Source: JBEIDK01 sp040383485
Lineage (GTDB): Bacteria > Bacteroidota > Bacteroidia > UBA4408
Assembly: GCA_040383485.1 (NCBI GenBank)
Contig: JBEIDK010000030.1
Coordinates: 1-28,313, forward strand
Length of the DNA stretch: 28,313 nt
Reading direction: 5' to 3'
Each line of letters starts with the position of its first letter. The first letter of the stretch is position 1. A program made the translations under genes and the position numbers. The notes beneath the pieces are model-generated. The model was given only the letters and a program-made list of their open reading frames with translations. It searched no databases and had not been told where the DNA came from. Below are positions 27,801-28,313 of this stretch, one piece after another.

Positions 27801-28113
27801 TGTTTTCATTCTTTATATTATCAATTTGTTCTAGTGCTTTGTTAAAATCTTTTTTCTTGAAGTAGGCTAAGTATTTTTTGTAACAAACTATTAAATAGCT
27901 TGAATCACCATCACTTACAGTGCTTAGAATGTTTAATACTTCGCCATACTTCTCTTCATTCATAAGGCTATTTGCTTTACGTAATAAAGTAACTGCACTG
28001 TCGGGGTAAGCAATAGGAGGGAAGCTATCTTGCGCTTTTACAGGTTTTTGTAAAATTAAAGTAGATAAAAAAATAATTGTAGCTATTAAAAGCTTTGACT
28101 GGAAGTTTTCCAT
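24802..28113 (-). CDS. Secreted TPR and MORN-repeat protein (YwqK-like)
   Basis: A 1103-residue exported protein, first gene of the leftward operon. The signal peptide covers about 1-27 (LILQKPVKAQ end). TPR-like helices span about 40-220 (ANSLMNEEKYGEVLNIL, MYSSVYREQGNFEKALEVLNNG, YRALVYFEQKKYDMFHDEL). A helical stretch follows to about 370. From about 380 to the end there are roughly 25 MORN-type units of the form (N/D)GxYKxYYxNGKLxxxxxYxNGK, in a large block and a second block near 1000-1100 with a less regular stretch between. In many Bacteroidota such arrays are annotated as YwqK-family antitoxins, but that name is not evidence of a toxin-antitoxin role, and no toxin is seen here. A surface or periplasmic beta-solenoid-like binding role is inference. 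Confidence 0.88.
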   Translation of the reverse strand: MENFQSKLLIATIIFLSTLILQKPVKAQDSFPPIAYPDSAVTLLRKANSLMNEEKYGEVLNILSTVSDGDSSYLIVCYKKYLAYFKKKDFNKALEQIDNIKNENNTYGASLLTMYSSVYREQGNFEKALEVLNNGIKIYPLFAPLRYYRALVYFEQKKYDMFHDELIATIKVNPRYSAPHYHLGKINGLMNFKSKAMLALSYYIMIENTKDKVLDGIGTMEKIANNNYGKADTVVMETNKLNNYYEELDDFISSKVAIQKGYKSKVGLGYDICKQQQFLFENLKEVKDDFYQNFYVTFFKEIMDKKMFEQYIYYSYQDLQTDEINSYLKKNKNKVDDFKLWTIDYIKENHSKFTETSAGQSYKYYANNNAIKSVGVLNKEDKKIGKWTFYYENGLTSALHNYTNGELDGEVLEYYENGKLNTYATYNNGKPNGDYKIYHYATGALREEGKLINGKLEGVLKRYNARGVLTSTEEFKDNATNGKLEIYRAKGSLDYKTEMIGDKYLNSATYYYNNGNLLKEYKIVEGKINGPYTEFYADGKILSKGEYLKGDKTGKYIAYHYNGKIKSEGEYKNDLAEGLWKEYDANGILVEETTYSNGKINGEQIEYDFDGKKANVFEYKNGSPKNYVYYKSDGSEISKGKLSKGSKAMLTMYWSNGNKRAEGLVDELKREGNWKEYSYNGLLKKEINYLDGNFEGKYIIYFPNGRINQEFNYKNDVLNGEFKEYFSYDGKLYKEGYYVDGEIEGYVYTYYINGNIAEREFYHKGQTTGTTFNYGIKGILDRSFRFNYDNIIKADFFDTLGGKFYSIKFDSTSSGKLVFKNFNNSKSVEYDVKNSFKSGKEINYFTDGNIYSQFNTFNGEINGEYVKYYDTKAVREKGTYVNGRTHGLVSSYYPFNNTIKSEKEYVFGEGFGIDKDYYPSGKLYRSATEIDDELNGNLDNISDDGKTTFRRKYFNGICVAYGFSDNNGNFSTLTETKNETFDVKMNYANQKPFIVCSYKNGNLNGPRKVYYSNGNIYVDAVYKNGYKEGIYKEYFDNGKVFTESNYSLGLLNGIYKEYYPSGKLRFFATYYTDDLQGICEYYNELGAKTKTKYYFQDKLVWEK

Positions 28114-28267
28114 GTATAAGTTGTATTAATTTATAAATTTCAATTATAAATTAAATAATAACAATATGAAAATGATAAGCGATATTAAATTTAAGTATTT
28201 ATTATTTGTTTCATAAATAATATTGCTAACCTTTAAAACCTCTAACAGCTATTTATTAATTGGGTTG

Positions 28268-28288
28268 TGTTTGATTATAAATCAAACA
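28268..28288. repeat. 21-bp palindrome near the right window edge
   Basis: TGTTTGATT-ATA-AATCAAACA, with perfect 9-bp arms, lies 155 nt upstream of the MORN operon start codon. It could be an operator or the end of a hairpin terminator of a gene beyond the window. 28114-28267 is AT-rich without a recognisable promoter. Confidence 0.4.
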
Positions 28289-28313
28289 ATTTTGGGCAAT
28301 CAATTAACTTATG

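Noticed and set aside
24802..28113. Calling the MORN-repeat protein a YwqK antitoxin
   Set aside because: No toxin gene adjoins it, the protein is exported and 1103 residues long, and MORN-type repeats alone do not show antitoxin function.

Overview
The window is about 28 kb of AT-rich DNA (roughly one third G+C by eye) from a member of the Bacteroidota. The evidence is two giant secreted proteins with type IX secretion (T9SS) C-terminal sorting domains, a Rho with a long Asn-rich disordered insert, a DUF4199-type membrane protein, DUF3857/transglutaminase and MORN-repeat lipoprotein-free secreted proteins, and one good TTTG-N19-TAnnTTTG promoter of the kind used by this phylum's primary sigma factor. 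I cannot name the genus. No tRNA, rRNA or CRISPR array was seen.

Layout. 1-6945: two tandem adhesin-like T9SS cargo proteins on the + strand, the first cut by the window edge, followed by a clear terminator. 7139-9548: rho and a small membrane protein (+). 9570-10856: murF (-), convergent with the previous pair and divergent from the next. 10925-12842: an MFS transporter overlapping rsmE (+). 12941-13477: a TlpA/ResA-like thioredoxin with its own promoter and terminator. 13552-14793: a GT4-type glycosyltransferase with an inferred TTG start. 18151-19722: pgk and rbfA (+). 19745-28113: four leftward genes, namely a 1103-residue TPR+MORN protein, a DUF3857 transglutaminase with an intact triad, a DUF3857 paralogue that has lost its catalytic Cys (these three overlap end to end and form an operon), and a secreted TPR protein.

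The accessory part lies between the glycosyltransferase and pgk. Two direct repeats of about 300 bp (14863-15165 and 17674-17975, high-80s percent identity by eye) bracket about 2.5 kb. Inside are a GAF-PAS-HisKA protein with no ATPase domain, a large imperfect attC-like hairpin abutting its 3' end, and a tyrosine recombinase broken by frameshifts and stops. That recombinase has also lost catalytic residues (Tyr to Phe, His to Asn). The simplest reading is a dying integrase-driven island in an otherwise housekeeping neighbourhood. Each half of the repeat pair shares one perfectly identical 51-bp core in non-coding DNA, with two nested palindromes, which is the least explained signal in the window.

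How the genes work together: the housekeeping genes cover transcription termination (rho), wall synthesis (murF), rRNA modification (rsmE), glycolysis (pgk) and ribosome maturation (rbfA). The secreted genes at both ends concern the cell surface and periplasm: T9SS-exported adhesins on the left, and a TPR/MORN/transglutaminase-fold set of unknown function on the right.
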